A stretch of DNA of 64,000 nt from Pseudomonadota bacterium (GCA_018241665.1 JAFEDK010000021.1:1-64000), one strand, 5' to 3'; positions 1-12,805 are shown, counted from the stretch's first letter. A program made the numbers and translations. Notes: generated from the sequence alone by a model not told the origin.

Positions 1-22
1 ATGCCAGGTGGCTATCACACCT

Positions 23-64
23 GGTCAAAATTCAACGCGCACAGGTAGTCAAACTTAAACGCGC
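23..64. repeat. Two degenerate direct repeats, possible IS21-family end
   Basis: Positions 23-40 (GGTCAAAATTCAACGCGC) and 47-64 (AGTCAAACTTAAACGCGC) are the same 18-base unit, 24 bases apart, with four differences. A CGACA follows, ending at 71. Tandem units of this size ending in CA are typical of IS21-family termini. An inverted repeat (4-10 with 18-24) lies just before. No transposase is visible, so the element would lie to the left of the window. The family call is tentative. Confidence 0.3.
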
Positions 65-71
65 GCCGACA

Positions 72-597
72 CTATGGGGAGACGGCTTTTGAAAGTGCAT
101 CCAACGCATTCTAGAATGGGACCTACATGCTAGGCCCCCCTGACGGCCCGTGGAGAGAGTCTGCCTCCGTCAAAGCATGATACTTACTATCGCCCTGTTT
201 CAACCCGCAGGGCGAGCCTCCCTCTCACGGAGCCCCAGACGTTCGTCGCCCCGCAAACATGTCATGTTGCAGCCTGCCCACTGCAAGGTGGCGTTGTACA
301 TCTGCATGTTCACAAGTGCCGACTCAATAACCCCAGCCCAATCCACGATAGGCGGCACGCAGCATTGAATACTGCTGAGTCGTCACGCTTCCAGCACCGC
401 TCAGCATCGAGTGCGCTGGTGTGACTTAAGCATTCGCTGCGGTGAACAAAGACATTGCGGGCGTAAACATCGACTACGCAGTGCGCCGCATTCAATGTGC
501 GCGAGCCACGATGTGATGTGCGTCCGCGCACGATCAATGGGCACGCCGGTGGATCTTTCCCGCGCCCGTCGACATTCGTTGAGCGCGGTGCTTGATG
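72..597. other. Intergenic stretch without a supported gene
   Basis: About 525 bases with only short overlapping open frames on both strands. None has a convincing ribosome binding site, recognisable domain or expected codon pattern. It may be debris between the putative insertion-sequence end and gdx. Confidence 0.5.
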
Positions 598-918
598 TCA
601 CCCTGGCGAAGACAGCTTGAGGCCGACGATGCCGGCAACGACGAGGCCGAGGCTGAGGATGCGGGGGAGGGAGGCGGGTTCGCCGAGGAGGGCCATGCCG
701 ACGATGGCAGTGCCGACAGCACCGATGCCGACCCACACTGCATAGGCCGTACCGACGGGGAGATCGCGCATGGCCCAGCCGAGGAGGCCGAGGCTCAGCA
801 GGAAGGCCAGTGCGGTGCCGATGGAAGGCCACAGGCGGGTGAAGCCTTCGGTGTATTTGAGGCCGATGGCCCATATCACTTCAAGCAGGCCGGCGACGAA
901 GAGTGCGATCCAGTTCAT
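598..918 (-). CDS. gdx: Small multidrug resistance family guanidinium exporter (Gdx/SugE)
   Basis: A 106-residue inner-membrane protein with four hydrophobic helices, the usual length of the SMR family. It opens [20 protein letters not shown]; the glutamate in helix 1 (LLEVIWA) is the conserved coupling residue that binds the cation and protons. The [11 protein letters not shown] segment matches the SugE/Gdx branch, whose members export guanidinium in exchange for protons, rather than the EmrE drug exporters. An upstream in-frame start at 999 exists, but it would read through the riboswitch. The start at 918 sits just after a GGGGA ribosome site and is preferred. The guanidine-II aptamer directly upstream strongly supports the substrate. 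Confidence 0.93.
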   Translation of the reverse strand: MNWIALFVAGLLEVIWAIGLKYTEGFTRLWPSIGTALAFLLSLGLLGWAMRDLPVGTAYAVWVGIGAVGTAIVGMALLGEPASLPRILSLGLVVAGIVGLKLSSPG

Positions 919-937
919 CTGGGTTCCCCATGCATAT

Positions 938-984
938 GGGGCCGTCCCCGATGAAGTGCGAGAAGCAGAGTCGTCCCTGCTTCT
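938..984 (-). promoter_or_regulatory. Guanidine-II (mini-ykkC) riboswitch upstream of gdx
   Basis: On the minus strand two hairpins stand in tandem. The first (984-961) has arms AGAAGCAG/CTGCTTCT capped by GG-ACGA-CT. The second (949-938) is GGGG-ACGG-CCCC. They are 11 bases apart. Two stem-loops each with an ACGR loop are the defining structure of the guanidine-II class, whose loops kiss on binding guanidinium. The second hairpin lies about 20 bases before the gdx start, as expected for control of ribosome access. The downstream guanidinium exporter agrees. Confidence 0.9.
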
Positions 985-1115
985 GCCCACCGCCCGCATG
1001 GTGATGGGAAATAGGCTTGCGCTGCGTGGTTTTTTGCTCCGGACGTGCCGGTGCGAGAAAAATGCCAGTCGCCATCATCGTGGAGCACGCAAGATGCGTC
1101 AAGCCTGACAACCGG

Positions 1116-1142
1116 AGGCGGGGCCATTGGCTGGCCCCGCCT
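1116..1142 (-). terminator. Terminator-like hairpin after the PEP-CTERM gene
   Basis: A perfect 11-base-pair stem (1116-1126 with 1132-1142) and a 5-base loop lie 24 bases beyond the stop of the PEP-CTERM gene. Only a weak T-rich stretch follows on the minus strand, so efficiency is uncertain. Confidence 0.55.
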
Positions 1143-1166
1143 TGTGCGCATCCATCCAATACCGGT

Positions 1167-1979
1167 TTAGCCCATGCGAGCACTACGACGCATGCCTAGC
1201 ACGCCCAACGCCACTAAGGACAATGTGAGTGTGGCGGGCTCCGGAACCGTCGAGACTGAAGTCGGGTACTGGTTGCCAGAGGCCGCGTCGATTACGGCGC
1301 CATTTGTGGTCGAGATGCCAAAATGAGCGGAGTGCGCATAATCGAGGGTTTGGTCCGTATCGGCACCCGCCGATAATATGCTCGCAATGTACCAGGTTTC
1401 ACCTGCCGCAATAGAAAAGGAGCCGCTGAAGAGCAAGTCGTAATTTCCTGGCGAATCGAGATTGGCGAACCCGAGCAATGCCGCGCTGGGGCCCAGCAAA
1501 CTCAAATGACTGGCGTTGTCTGGCACTTCGATCCAGGACAACAGTGTTGAAACGCTGTTGTGCGATTGGTAACGGACGAGATCGTATTCGCCCCCACCCA
1601 AGCCCCCTGCGCCCGCCCCTCGAAGGTTGCTGCCGGTCAGAACAACACTGTAATTGACAGTGGCCGTGGGGCCCGCGGCGCCATTGTACGAAAAGCTGTC
1701 ATACCAAACAGAATTGGCCCCGACTGCCCCAGGACCTGTTGCTTGGGCATAAGCACGATTGACGCCAAAGCTGGTTGAAGCATACGAATGCAATGGGCCA
1801 TTTGTGTACGACACGGTTGAACTATCGGAGGCCGAACCCTGCACACCAGAACTGGTCACGACATCTGAATAGAGCGCCGACGTTGGGATTATCACCGCAT
1901 GACCGATCGTTGGTGCGGCCACAAGTCCAATCGCAACCGAAATACAGTTATTCAGCAAACGCATCAAACTGGGCTTCAT
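1167..1979 (-). CDS. PEP-CTERM domain exported protein
   Basis: A 270-residue secreted protein. Residues 1 to about 27 form a signal peptide (MKPSLMRLLNNCISVAIGLV...). The C-terminus carries the tripartite sorting signal: VPEPATL, a hydrophobic helix (TLSLVALGVLGM) and a basic end (RRSARMG). In exosortase-carrying bacteria such proteins are cleaved and released or anchored with exopolysaccharide, often in floc formers. The middle is low-complexity beta-type sequence rich in S, G, T and N with no recognisable enzyme domain. The start at 1979 was chosen for its AGGAGAG site 7 bases upstream; a longer frame to 2264 has no signal peptide. No exosortase gene is in the window. Confidence 0.85.
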   Translation of the reverse strand: MKPSLMRLLNNCISVAIGLVAAPTIGHAVIIPTSALYSDVVTSSGVQGSASDSSTVSYTNGPLHSYASTSFGVNRAYAQATGPGAVGANSVWYDSFSYNGAAGPTATVNYSVVLTGSNLRGAGAGGLGGGEYDLVRYQSHNSVSTLLSWIEVPDNASHLSLLGPSAALLGFANLDSPGNYDLLFSGSFSIAAGETWYIASILSAGADTDQTLDYAHSAHFGISTTNGAVIDAASGNQYPTSVSTVPEPATLTLSLVALGVLGMRRSARMG

Positions 1980-2310
1980 CAAATCTCTCCTGTTGTTACG
2001 ACCACCTCTCGTCACTTCGTGCAAGAGGTGTGTGAGTACAACGTACGAATCCTCCCGTGAAGCTCTTGCGGCGGCAGAAGCCAAGCCGGCTGCGGTACTC
2101 AAGTAAGTACAATGGAGCTTGTATCGCCTCCTATGAAATATGGGCACACCGGCAGCATATTGATTAGATATAGCACAGGCCGATCGGGGCACAAGGCACA
2201 GGGCCCAACATTCAACTTCACCACCCTGAAGCTCTTCGTGCACCGCTGGTACTTCAACGTGCACGCGTGCCCATTGATCTCACGCGCGCCAAAGGTCTTC
2301 TTTGGATGTG
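1980..2310. other. Intergenic stretch, no gene seen
   Basis: Upstream region of the PEP-CTERM gene. Short open frames on both strands lack ribosome sites and similarity I recognise. The promoter of the PEP-CTERM gene should lie near 1985-2110. Confidence 0.5.
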
Positions 2311-2344
2311 AAAAGGCCTTGATCAAGCGGTGCTGATCAAGGCC
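2311..2344 (-). terminator. Intrinsic terminator of the PedF-like cytochrome gene
   Basis: Perfect 11-base-pair stem GGCCTTGATCA/TGATCAAGGCC (2315-2325 with 2334-2344), an 8-base loop, then TTTT on the minus strand (2314-2311). It lies about 115 bases past the stop of the cytochrome gene and faces the right way. Confidence 0.75.
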
Positions 2345-2458
2345 CGGGGATTGAATGAAGCGCTTGCGGGGCGGGGAGGTCTTCGTGCTCCGTCCGTTGC
2401 AAGGTTTCGCCTTGGCCGGGGTGTTGTCCGTGCCGGGGCGAGGGGTGTTGCCGGGGGC

Positions 2459-2941
2459 TTACTTGTGCAGTTCCTCGTGGGTGCGGGCGTCCACGTAGGC
2501 CTTGAGGGCCCAGACGGCTTCCTGGGTGAAGACGGCGCTGTAGGCGGGCATCGTGTAGCGGCCTTCGCTGTTCTTCTTACCGGACAGGGTGACTTCCTTG
2601 AAGTAGGCGTCGGTGTCCTTCAGGCAGGCTTCCTGTTGTTCCTTGGAGTCCATGTCCAGACAGTCCGCGTCGAGCTTGAGCAGGTCGGGTGCGACGCCGC
2701 CGGTGATGACATTGAGGCCGTGGCAGCCGGCGCAGTTGTGCATATAGCCTTCGGCGCCAACGGCCGCCGCCTGCTTGTCACCCCGGTAAGGGTTGGCGTC
2801 GGCCCAGGTGGTGCCGAGCTGCTTGAGTGCCGAGGTATCGATGGGGTGGGGCGTGACATCGCCGTGGGCCAGGGCGAGCGGACTCATCGAGACGAGAACG
2901 CCCGCGGCCAGCAGGCCGAGCGCGCCTTTCAACTTCAACAT
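2459..2941 (-). CDS. pedF: Cytochrome c-550 PedF-like
   Basis: A 160-residue periplasmic monohaem cytochrome c. A signal peptide (MLKLKGALGLLAAGVLVSMS..., cut near ALA-HG) precedes a single haem-binding CAGCH at about residues 70-74. A later methionine (YTMPAYSAVF, about residue 130) is the likely sixth haem ligand. The layout AEGYMHNCAGCHGLN...GGVAPDLL is the one seen in cytochrome c-550 of PQQ alcohol oxidation systems (PedF). In that role it takes electrons from PQQ-dependent alcohol dehydrogenase and passes them to the oxidase. No dehydrogenase gene adjoins it here, so the electron donor is unknown. An AGGAG site precedes the ATG and a strong terminator follows, so it is a single-gene unit. 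Confidence 0.8.
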   Translation of the reverse strand: MLKLKGALGLLAAGVLVSMSPLALAHGDVTPHPIDTSALKQLGTTWADANPYRGDKQAAAVGAEGYMHNCAGCHGLNVITGGVAPDLLKLDADCLDMDSKEQQEACLKDTDAYFKEVTLSGKKNSEGRYTMPAYSAVFTQEAVWALKAYVDARTHEELHK

Positions 2942-3255
2942 GCAGGACTCCTCTATTTATGATCAGTTATCAAGCTGCAGCGTGCGGAAACACGGGTCGG
3001 GTTCCGGCGGTCTCTTGATCCGCGTGCTTCCTGCGGGACAGTGATCACCATTTCGGTAAAGAGTTCAGTGCCTACCGAAAGACCGTGTGAGGCTGGCTGC
3101 TAGGAGGGCGGCGTCAGGAAGTCCGGCAAGGCAGCCTGGGTTCATGCAGAAGTTCACAGACCGCATCGCGCCCCGATGCTCAAAGCGTCACACGTCCCGC
3201 GCCAATGGAATATGCTTGCTGCCCATTCAGGGCACTGCGCGTATTAACGGCATTC
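2942..3255. other. Divergent promoter region
   Basis: About 310 bases between two outward-facing genes, the cytochrome and the hybrid kinase. I see no clear palindromic operator. An in-frame ATG at 3205 could extend the kinase N-terminus by 17 residues. Confidence 0.45.
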
Positions 3256-5212
3256 ATGGCTATCAACATTCTGTTGGCCGACAACGGACATTTGTACCGG
3301 GACATCCTCAACAACGCCTTGGGTGACGAGAGTGTTCGAATCGTCCTGGTCAGGAGCATTGCCGAAGCGCTGGAGGCGGTGGCGAAGGAGTCCTTCCACT
3401 GTTTCATCGTGGCGTGGCAGCTGGCCGACGGGGAAGGGACCGAGCTGTCCCGCAAGCTGCGCGAGCCGCAGGTGGCCCCTTACGAGCCCATCGTGATCCT
3501 CACCGCCAGCCCCTCGTCGGAGCTGGCCGAAGCCGCCAGCCATGCCGGCGCCACCGAGCTGTTCCGAAAGCAGGACGTGGAGGAGCTGGTCACCTTCCTG
3601 CGCCGCTTCCTCAAGGTGCATGGCCAGATGCCGTGCCGCGCACTGTACGTGGAGGATGCGCACGACCAGCAACTGCACCTGTGCGCCCAGATGCGGGAAT
3701 GGGGAATGGAGGTCGATGCCTTCGATTCGGCCGACGACGCCTGGGACGCCGTCCGCGAGAAGAGCTACGACATCCTGATCTGCGACATCGTGCTCGGCGG
3801 GCACATGACCGGATCGCGCTTCATCAACCGGATCCGGCGCCAGCCGGCGCCACTGGGAAACATCCTGATCCTGGCCACCACGGCTTTCGACAACGCGGCC
3901 CGGCGCATCGAACTATTCCATCTCGGCATCGATGACTACGTGGCCAAGCCCATCCTGCCGCTGGAGCTGAAGGCGCGGATCCAGAACCTGCTGGTGCGCA
4001 AGCGTTCCGAGGAAACCCTGCTGCTGGCCAAGCAGCGCGCGGAGGAGGCCAGCCGGGCCAAGAGCACCTTCCTGGCGAACATGTCCCACGAGCTGCGCAC
4101 GCCGATGAGCGCCATCATGGGCATGACCCGGCTGGCCCTGCGCCATGCGGCCGACGCGAAGCTGAAGGACCAGCTCGGGAAGGTGGACGTGGCTTCGCGG
4201 CACCTGCTGAACGTCATCAACGACATCCTGGACATCTCCAAGATCGAAGCCGGTTGCCTGACGCTCGAGCACGCCCGCTTCCGCCTCGGTGAGGCCATCG
4301 AGAACGTGGCCAGCCTGGTGGGCCACAAGGCGACGGAGAAGGGTCTCCAGCTCAACATCGATTTCGCTGCCGGCCTGCCAAAACCTTGGCGTGATTGGCG
4401 ATCCGATGCGCCTGGAACAGATTCTCCTCAACCTGGCCGGCAACGCGGTCAAGTTCACTGCGGCGGGGTCCATCACCCTGCGGTGCCGGATCGCCGAGGA
4501 AACGCCGGACGGCCTGCTGCTGCGCTGGAACGTCATCGATACCGGCATCGGCATCGCGGCCGAGCATCAGGAGAAGCTATTCACCGCCTTCGAGCAGGCG
4601 GATACCTCGATCACCCGCCGGTATGGGGGCACGGGCCTCGGCCTGGCGATCAGCAAGCGGCTCGTCCATATGATGGGCGGCGAGATCGGTGTCCACAGCG
4701 AGAGCGGCGAAGGCAGCAACTTCTGGTTTACGGTGCGGCTCGACAAAGCCCCTGCAGACGGCATTGCCGCACCGGCGCTGGCCGCGCTGGCGCCCGCCGA
4801 CCAACGCCTGCTCGACGTGTATGGTGGCGCGAAGGTGCTGGTGGTGGAGGATGAGCCTGTCAATCAGGATGTGTCGCGGAGCCTGCTCGAAGACGCTGGA
4901 CTGGCGGTCGATCTGGCAGAGGATGGCCAGGTGGCGGTGGCCATGGCCAGCCAGCAGCGCTATCAGCTGATCATGATGGACATGCAGATGCCCAACCTCA
5001 ACGGCCTCGATGCGACCAAGGCGATCCGGGCCGGCTCGCTCAACGTCGATACGCCGATCCTGGCGATGACGGCGAATGCCTTCGAGGAAGACCGGCAGAG
5101 CTGTTTCGATGTCGGCATGAACGATTTCGTTGCCAAGCCGGTGGTGCCGGATGTCCTCTACGAGACGATCCTGCGCTGGCTGTCCCGCCCGCAAGCCAAT
5201 CCCCAAGGCTGA
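3256..5212 (+). pseudogene. Hybrid sensor histidine kinase/response regulator, single frameshift
   Basis: Read across one frameshift, this encodes about 650 residues with no membrane segment: receiver 1 (1-118), receiver 2 (about 128-250, phospho-acceptor Asp177 in ILICDIVLGG), a HisKA domain with His278 (NMSHELRTP), an HATPase domain, and a C-terminal receiver (VLVVEDEPVNQDVS...MMDMQMPNLNG). Receiver 1 has Trp where the acceptor Asp should be (FIVAWQLADG), so it is probably a degenerate sensor-type receiver. The frame breaks near 4380 (GGCCTGCCAAAACCTTGG), between the helix leading into the ATPase domain and its N box (RLEQILLNLAGNAVKFT). Both halves keep perfect domain sequence, so the break is recent or a sequencing error in the AAAA run. 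As written, the kinase would lack its ATPase domain. Confidence 0.8.
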
Positions 5213-5244
5213 AAAAAACCCTGACCGGTGTTTACCGATCAGGG
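5212..5244 (-). terminator. Intrinsic terminator of the ED/glycolysis operon
   Basis: Stem CCCTGA-x-CGG pairs with CCG-x-TCAGGG (5219-5244, one mismatch, 6-base loop). On the minus strand it is followed by seven T (5218-5212). It ends the long edd-to-SemiSWEET operon and abuts the stop of the plus-strand kinase. Confidence 0.85.
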
Positions 5245-5274
5245 CAACGAGGGAGAGGGAAAGGGTTGGCGGCG

Positions 5275-5559
5275 TCAGTTCGGGTCCATGCGTCGCCCGC
5301 CATAGCGAACCTTCATCGCCAGGATGCTCAGCGCCAGCGCGAAGGTAGGCGTGTTGGCGAGGATCAGCGGCCAGGAGTTCTCGAGGATGCCGTAGATCAG
5401 CCACAGGCCGATGCCGGTGGTGAAGGCGAGGTACATGCCGAAGGAGACGTCATCCACCGAGCGGGTACGCCAGGTGTGCAGCACCTGGGGCACGAAGGCG
5501 ACGGTGGTGAGAACGGCGGCGATGTAGCCGATGAAGTCCTTGTAGTCATATAAGTTCAT
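5275..5559 (-). CDS. SemiSWEET-type sugar transporter (MtN3/PQ-loop)
   Basis: A 94-residue protein with three membrane helices, the length of bacterial SemiSWEETs, which work as dimers and let sugars equilibrate across the inner membrane. Helix 1 holds the PQ motif (TTVAFVPQVLHTW) and is followed by the TRSVDDVSFGMY loop typical of the family. It begins 3 bases after the ppc stop and is the last gene of the operon, before a strong terminator. Pairing with ED and glycolytic genes suggests uptake or release of glucose or a related sugar. The substrate cannot be read from sequence. Confidence 0.88.
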   Translation of the reverse strand: MNLYDYKDFIGYIAAVLTTVAFVPQVLHTWRTRSVDDVSFGMYLAFTTGIGLWLIYGILENSWPLILANTPTFALALSILAMKVRYGGRRMDPN

Positions 5560-5562
5560 GAC

Positions 5563-8322
5563 TCACCCCGAATTGCGCAGGCCGGCGGCGATGCCGTTGA
5601 TGGATAGCCGGATGGCGCGGCGGATGTGCTCGTCGTCGTCGCCGTGGCGGTAGCGCCGCAGGAGTTCCACCTGCACGTGGTTGAGCGGGGCCAGGTAGGG
5701 GAAGCGGTTGCGCAGCGCGTCCTTGAGCTGCGGGCTGGCGTCGAGAAGCTCCGCCTGGCCGGTGATGCGCAGCACGGCGTCCACGGTGGCCGCGTGTTCG
5801 GCCTGGATGCGCGGGAAGATCGCGGCGGCGAGGGCCGGATCTTCCACCAGCCCGGCGTAGCGGCCGGCGATGGCGATGTCGCTCTTGGCGAGGACCATCT
5901 CCATGTTGCCGAGCAGGCTGGCGAAGAAGGGCCAGTCCCGCTGCATCGCCTGCAGGCGCGCGAGGCCGGCATCGCCATGGGCAGCGAGATAGGCGCCCAC
6001 CGCGCTGCCGAAACCGAACCAGCCGGGCAGCATCAGGCGGCACTGGGCCCAGCTGAACACCCACGGGATGGCGCGCAGGTCTTCGATGGCGGTGGATGGC
6101 TTGCGCGACGCCGGGCGGCTGCCGATGTTGAGGTCGGCGATCTCGGCCAACACAGTGGATTCGCGGAAGTAGCGCTCGAAGCCGTCGGTCTCGTACACCA
6201 GCGCCCGATAGGCGGCGAAGGCGGCGGCGGAGAGTTCGTCCATCGCCTCGACGAAGTCGGCGCGCGGCGTATCGCCACCGCCGCCGGGCAGGCTCGCTTC
6301 CAGCGTGGCGGCGACCAGCACTTCCAGGTTGGCGAGGCCGGCTTCCGGACGGCCGTACTTGGCGGCGATCACCTCGCCCTGTTCGGTGAGGCGGATCTGG
6401 CCCTGCACGGCGCCCTTCGGCTGCGCCAGGATGGCCTGGTAGCTCGGGCCGCCGCCACGCCCGACGGAGCCGCCGCGGCCGTGGAACAGGCGCAGGCGCA
6501 CGTTGCGGCGGGCGAACACGGACACCAGCTCGGTCTCGGCCTTGAAGAGTTCCCAGCCGGAGGTGAGGAAGCCGCCGTCCTTGTTGCTGTCGGAGTAGCC
6601 GAGCATCACTTCCTGGGTGTCGTTGCGCGACGCCAGCAGGCGACGGTAGGGATGCAGGGACAGCAGGCGGTCCATCACCGGGCCGCTGTTCTGCAGGTCG
6701 GCGATGGTCTCGAACAGCGGGATGATGTTCATGTCCAGCCGCCCATCCTCGGGGTGCAGCAGGCCGCATTCCTTCAGCAGCAGGGCCACTTCCAGCATGT
6801 CCGACACGCCGTCGGTCTTGGAGATGATGCAGTTGGGCACCGCCGCCGGGCCGTAGCGCAGGTGGGCCTGGCGGGCGGCGCGGAAGATCGCCAGCTCGCC
6901 TTCGGTTTCGGCGGTGTAGCTGCGGTAGGGCGACAGCAGCGGGCGCGGCGAGGCGATCTCGGCCAGCAGCAACTCGATGCGGGCACCCTCGCGCAGGCGC
7001 AGGTAGCTGGTGCCCGGATGGGCGGCTTCCAGCAGCTCGGCGACGACGCGCTCGTGCACGTCGGAGTTCTGGCGCAGGTCGATCGGCGCGAGGTGGAAGC
7101 CGAACACGTCCACCGCCCGGCGCAGGCGCCGCAGGCGGCCCCGGGCCAGCGGCGCGCAGCCGTGGGCGCACAGGGAGTCGCGGACGGTGCGCAGGTCGTC
7201 GGCCAGCGCGGCGGGGCTGGCGTAGGGCGCGGCGTTGTCTTGGGCTGTTTGGCCGAGTAGCTGCGCTTCGGTGGCGGCGAGGCGCGCCAGGATGCCGGAC
7301 AGCGCGCGCCGGTAAGGCTCGTCCATGCGGTGGGGCGAGCGGTCCGGTGACGCGGCGGCGAGGGCCAGCAGTGCGTCGGACGCGCCGGCCAGCAACTCGG
7401 CGACGGACAGTTGCGAGGCGAGGGTGGAGACTTCCTCCCGATACCAGGCGAACAGTCGGCGGGCCTGGGTGGCGAGGGCTTCTTCGAGCACCTCGGCGGT
7501 AACGAAGGGGTTGCCGTCCCGGTCGCCGCCGATCCAGCTGCCGACTTTCAGGAAACTGGGCAGCTCGGGCGTGTCCGCGTCATCGTTCTTGCCTTCCGCG
7601 CGGGCCAGGCGGTCTTCCAGGCGGGCGTAGACGCGCGGCAGTTCCGTCAGGAAGGTGGCGTCGAAGTAGGAGAGGCCGTTGCTGACCTCGTCCATCACCG
7701 ACAGCTTGCTGAAGCGCAGCATGCGCGTCTGCCACAGGGTCAGCACGGCGCGGCGCAGGGCGTCCGCGTTGGCCTCCTGCTCGTCCGGCGTGAGCTGCAT
7801 GCGGTCCCGCTCGTCGAGCAGGCGTGCGATGGCCTGCTGGCAGTTGAGGATGCTCTTGCGCTGCACTTCGGTCGGGTGGGCGGTGAGCACCGGTGAGATC
7901 TCGGCGCTCTGGAACACCTCGCGCAGCGCCTCGGTGTCGAGGCCCGAGTCGAAGGCGCGCCGCAGCGCGACGTCCACGCTACCCGGCGCGGGCGCCTCGC
8001 CGGCCAGCTGGGCGGCCCGGCGGCGGCGCAGCTGGTCCTGGTCCTCGGCGATGTTCACCAGTTGCGAGAAGTAGCTGAAGGCGCGCACCACCTGGGTGGT
8101 CTGCTCGGGGCTGAGGCCGTCCAGCGTGGCCGCCAGCTCCTGGCGCAGGGCCTCGTCGTCCAGCCGGTGAAAACCCGTGGACAGGCGGCGGATGCGCTCG
8201 ATGAGTTCGAAGGCGGCCTCGCCGTGCTGGGCGCGCACGGTGTCGCCGAGCAGCTGGCCGAGCTGGCGGATGTCGCGGCGCAGGCGACCCTCCGCCGCCT
8301 TGAGGGGATCGATGGCGTTCAT
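5563..8322 (-). CDS. ppc: Phosphoenolpyruvate carboxylase
   Basis: A 919-residue cytosolic enzyme that carboxylates PEP to oxaloacetate and so refills the TCA cycle. Family landmarks are present: the catalytic His in [11 protein letters not shown] (about residues 147-157), the glycine-rich [14 protein letters not shown] loop (about 612-625) and the typical C-terminal AGLRNSG, close to the RNTG end of bacterial enzymes. Length is normal (about 880-940). It lies 12 bases downstream of eno, so PEP made by enolase can be split between Ppc and Pyk, all encoded in one operon. The ribosome site is weak, which suggests translation coupled to eno. Confidence 0.97.
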   Translation of the reverse strand: MNAIDPLKAAEGRLRRDIRQLGQLLGDTVRAQHGEAAFELIERIRRLSTGFHRLDDEALRQELAATLDGLSPEQTTQVVRAFSYFSQLVNIAEDQDQLRRRRAAQLAGEAPAPGSVDVALRRAFDSGLDTEALREVFQSAEISPVLTAHPTEVQRKSILNCQQAIARLLDERDRMQLTPDEQEANADALRRAVLTLWQTRMLRFSKLSVMDEVSNGLSYFDATFLTELPRVYARLEDRLARAEGKNDDADTPELPSFLKVGSWIGGDRDGNPFVTAEVLEEALATQARRLFAWYREEVSTLASQLSVAELLAGASDALLALAAASPDRSPHRMDEPYRRALSGILARLAATEAQLLGQTAQDNAAPYASPAALADDLRTVRDSLCAHGCAPLARGRLRRLRRAVDVFGFHLAPIDLRQNSDVHERVVAELLEAAHPGTSYLRLREGARIELLLAEIASPRPLLSPYRSYTAETEGELAIFRAARQAHLRYGPAAVPNCIISKTDGVSDMLEVALLLKECGLLHPEDGRLDMNIIPLFETIADLQNSGPVMDRLLSLHPYRRLLASRNDTQEVMLGYSDSNKDGGFLTSGWELFKAETELVSVFARRNVRLRLFHGRGGSVGRGGGPSYQAILAQPKGAVQGQIRLTEQGEVIAAKYGRPEAGLANLEVLVAATLEASLPGGGGDTPRADFVEAMDELSAAAFAAYRALVYETDGFERYFRESTVLAEIADLNIGSRPASRKPSTAIEDLRAIPWVFSWAQCRLMLPGWFGFGSAVGAYLAAHGDAGLARLQAMQRDWPFFASLLGNMEMVLAKSDIAIAGRYAGLVEDPALAAAIFPRIQAEHAATVDAVLRITGQAELLDASPQLKDALRNRFPYLAPLNHVQVELLRRYRHGDDDEHIRRAIRLSINGIAAGLRNSG

Positions 8323-8334
8323 GGCGGGCCCGTC

Positions 8335-11290
<2,956 letters not shown>

Positions 11291-11317
11291 GGTCGTGTCC
11301 TTTGGTGGGCTGTCGTC

Positions 11318-12769
11318 TTATAGGGATTGGGTTTGCGGGCCGCTGCCGGGCAGCACCACGCGCAGCAGGTTGGTGCTGCCGGGGGTGCCGAAGGGCACGC
11401 CGGCGGCCAGCACGAAGGCGTCGCTGGGCTGGGTGAGGCCCTCGTCGCGGCAGGCTTCGGCCGCCTCGGCAAGCATGGCGGCGTCGTGGTCGGTGGTGGT
11501 CGGCGCGACGCGACGGGACAGGCGCGAGCGCACGCCCCACACCAGGGCCAGGCGGCGGGCGACGCGTTCGTCGGGCGTCAGCGAGAGGATCGGCGCACGC
11601 GGGCGCTGGTTGGCGAGGCGCAGCGTGGTGGCGCCGGAGGACGTGTAGGCCACCGTCGCGCCGAGCGGCAGCACGCCGGCCACGGTGCGCATCGCGGCGC
11701 CGATGGCGTCGGTGCTGCTGTGCTCCAGCCGGCCATGCACGGCGTCCATCAGCTGGCGCTGCAGCGGGTCGGACTCGGTGCAGGCGATGATGCGGGTCAT
11801 CATCTCGACGGCTTCCCGCGGGTATTTGCCGGAGGCCGATTCGGCGGACAACATCACGCAGTCCACCCCGTCATAGACGGCGGTGGCCACGTCGGAGGCT
11901 TCGGCGCGGGTCGGTGCGGGGGCTTCGATCATCGATTCGAGCATCTGCGTGGCCACCACCACCGGTTTGCCGGCCTCCCGGCAGCGCCGCACGATGCGCT
12001 TCTGCAGGCCCGGCACTTCCTCGGGCGGCAGTTCCACGCCCAGGTCGCCGCGCGCCACCATCACCCCGTCGGCGGCGGCGATGATGGCGTCGAGATGGGC
12101 CAGCGCGGCGGGCTTCTCGATCTTGGCCATCAGCCAGGCACGCTGGCCGATGATGGCGCGGGCTTCGAAGAGATCCTCGGGGCGTTGCACGAAGGACAGG
12201 GCCACCCAGTCGACGCCCAGTTCGAGGCCGAAGGCCAGGTCGGCCTGGTCCTTGGCGGTCATCGCCGACAGGGGCAGCGCCACGGACGGCACGTTGACGC
12301 CCTTGCGGTCGGACAGCAGGCCATCGGTGAGCGCTTCGGCGGTGACGACGTCGCCGGCCTTCTCGACGATGCGGAAGCGCATCTTGCCGTCGTCGATCAG
12401 CAGCGTGTCGCCGGGGCGCACGGCGGCAATGATCTCCGGGTGGGGAATGCACACCCGGTGGGCGTCGCCCGGCGTGATGTCCAGGTCGAACTGGATGCGG
12501 TCGCCGCGGGCCAGGCTCGGCTTGCCGCTGGCGAAGGTGCCGAGGCGCAGCTTGGGCCCCTGCAGATCCATGAGGATGCCGAGCGGGCGGCCGAGGGCGG
12601 CCTCGACGCGGCGGATGGCGGCGTGCACGGCCCGGTGGTTGTCGTGGCTACCGTGGCTGAAATTGAGGCGGAACACGTCGGCGCCGGCTTCGGCGAGGGC
12701 GCGGATGCTTGCTTCGTCGGCGCTGGACGGCCCTAGGGTGGCGATGATCTTGGTGTTGCGGTGGGGCAC
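11318..12769 (-). CDS. pyk: Pyruvate kinase
   Basis: A 483-residue cytosolic enzyme making pyruvate and ATP from PEP and ADP. Motifs: TKIIATLGPSS at the N-terminus, VFRLNFSHGSHDNH, the Mg/PEP-binding MAKIEKPAAL and MVARGDLGVELPPEEVP, and KPVVVATQMLESMI. It starts at GTG (12769) with AGGAG 6-7 bases upstream. It lies between galM and gapN in the operon. The C-terminal regulatory domain is complete. Confidence 0.97.
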   Translation of the reverse strand: MPHRNTKIIATLGPSSADEASIRALAEAGADVFRLNFSHGSHDNHRAVHAAIRRVEAALGRPLGILMDLQGPKLRLGTFASGKPSLARGDRIQFDLDITPGDAHRVCIPHPEIIAAVRPGDTLLIDDGKMRFRIVEKAGDVVTAEALTDGLLSDRKGVNVPSVALPLSAMTAKDQADLAFGLELGVDWVALSFVQRPEDLFEARAIIGQRAWLMAKIEKPAALAHLDAIIAAADGVMVARGDLGVELPPEEVPGLQKRIVRRCREAGKPVVVATQMLESMIEAPAPTRAEASDVATAVYDGVDCVMLSAESASGKYPREAVEMMTRIIACTESDPLQRQLMDAVHGRLEHSSTDAIGAAMRTVAGVLPLGATVAYTSSGATTLRLANQRPRAPILSLTPDERVARRLALVWGVRSRLSRRVAPTTTDHDAAMLAEAAEACRDEGLTQPSDAFVLAAGVPFGTPGSTNLLRVVLPGSGPQTQSL

Positions 12770-12805
12770 GCTTGTCTCCTGATATTTGTAGGTGTGGGTT
12801 GCGTC

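Noticed and set aside
532-2279. 15-base inverted match GATCAATGGGCACGC at 532-546 and 2265-2279
   Set aside because: A single 15-base match in 64 kb of GC-rich DNA is expected by chance, and flanks do not extend it convincingly.
2330-2962. Plus-strand 210-codon open frame over the PedF-like gene
   Set aside because: It is the antisense shadow of the cytochrome gene, which has a signal peptide, haem motif, ribosome site and terminator.
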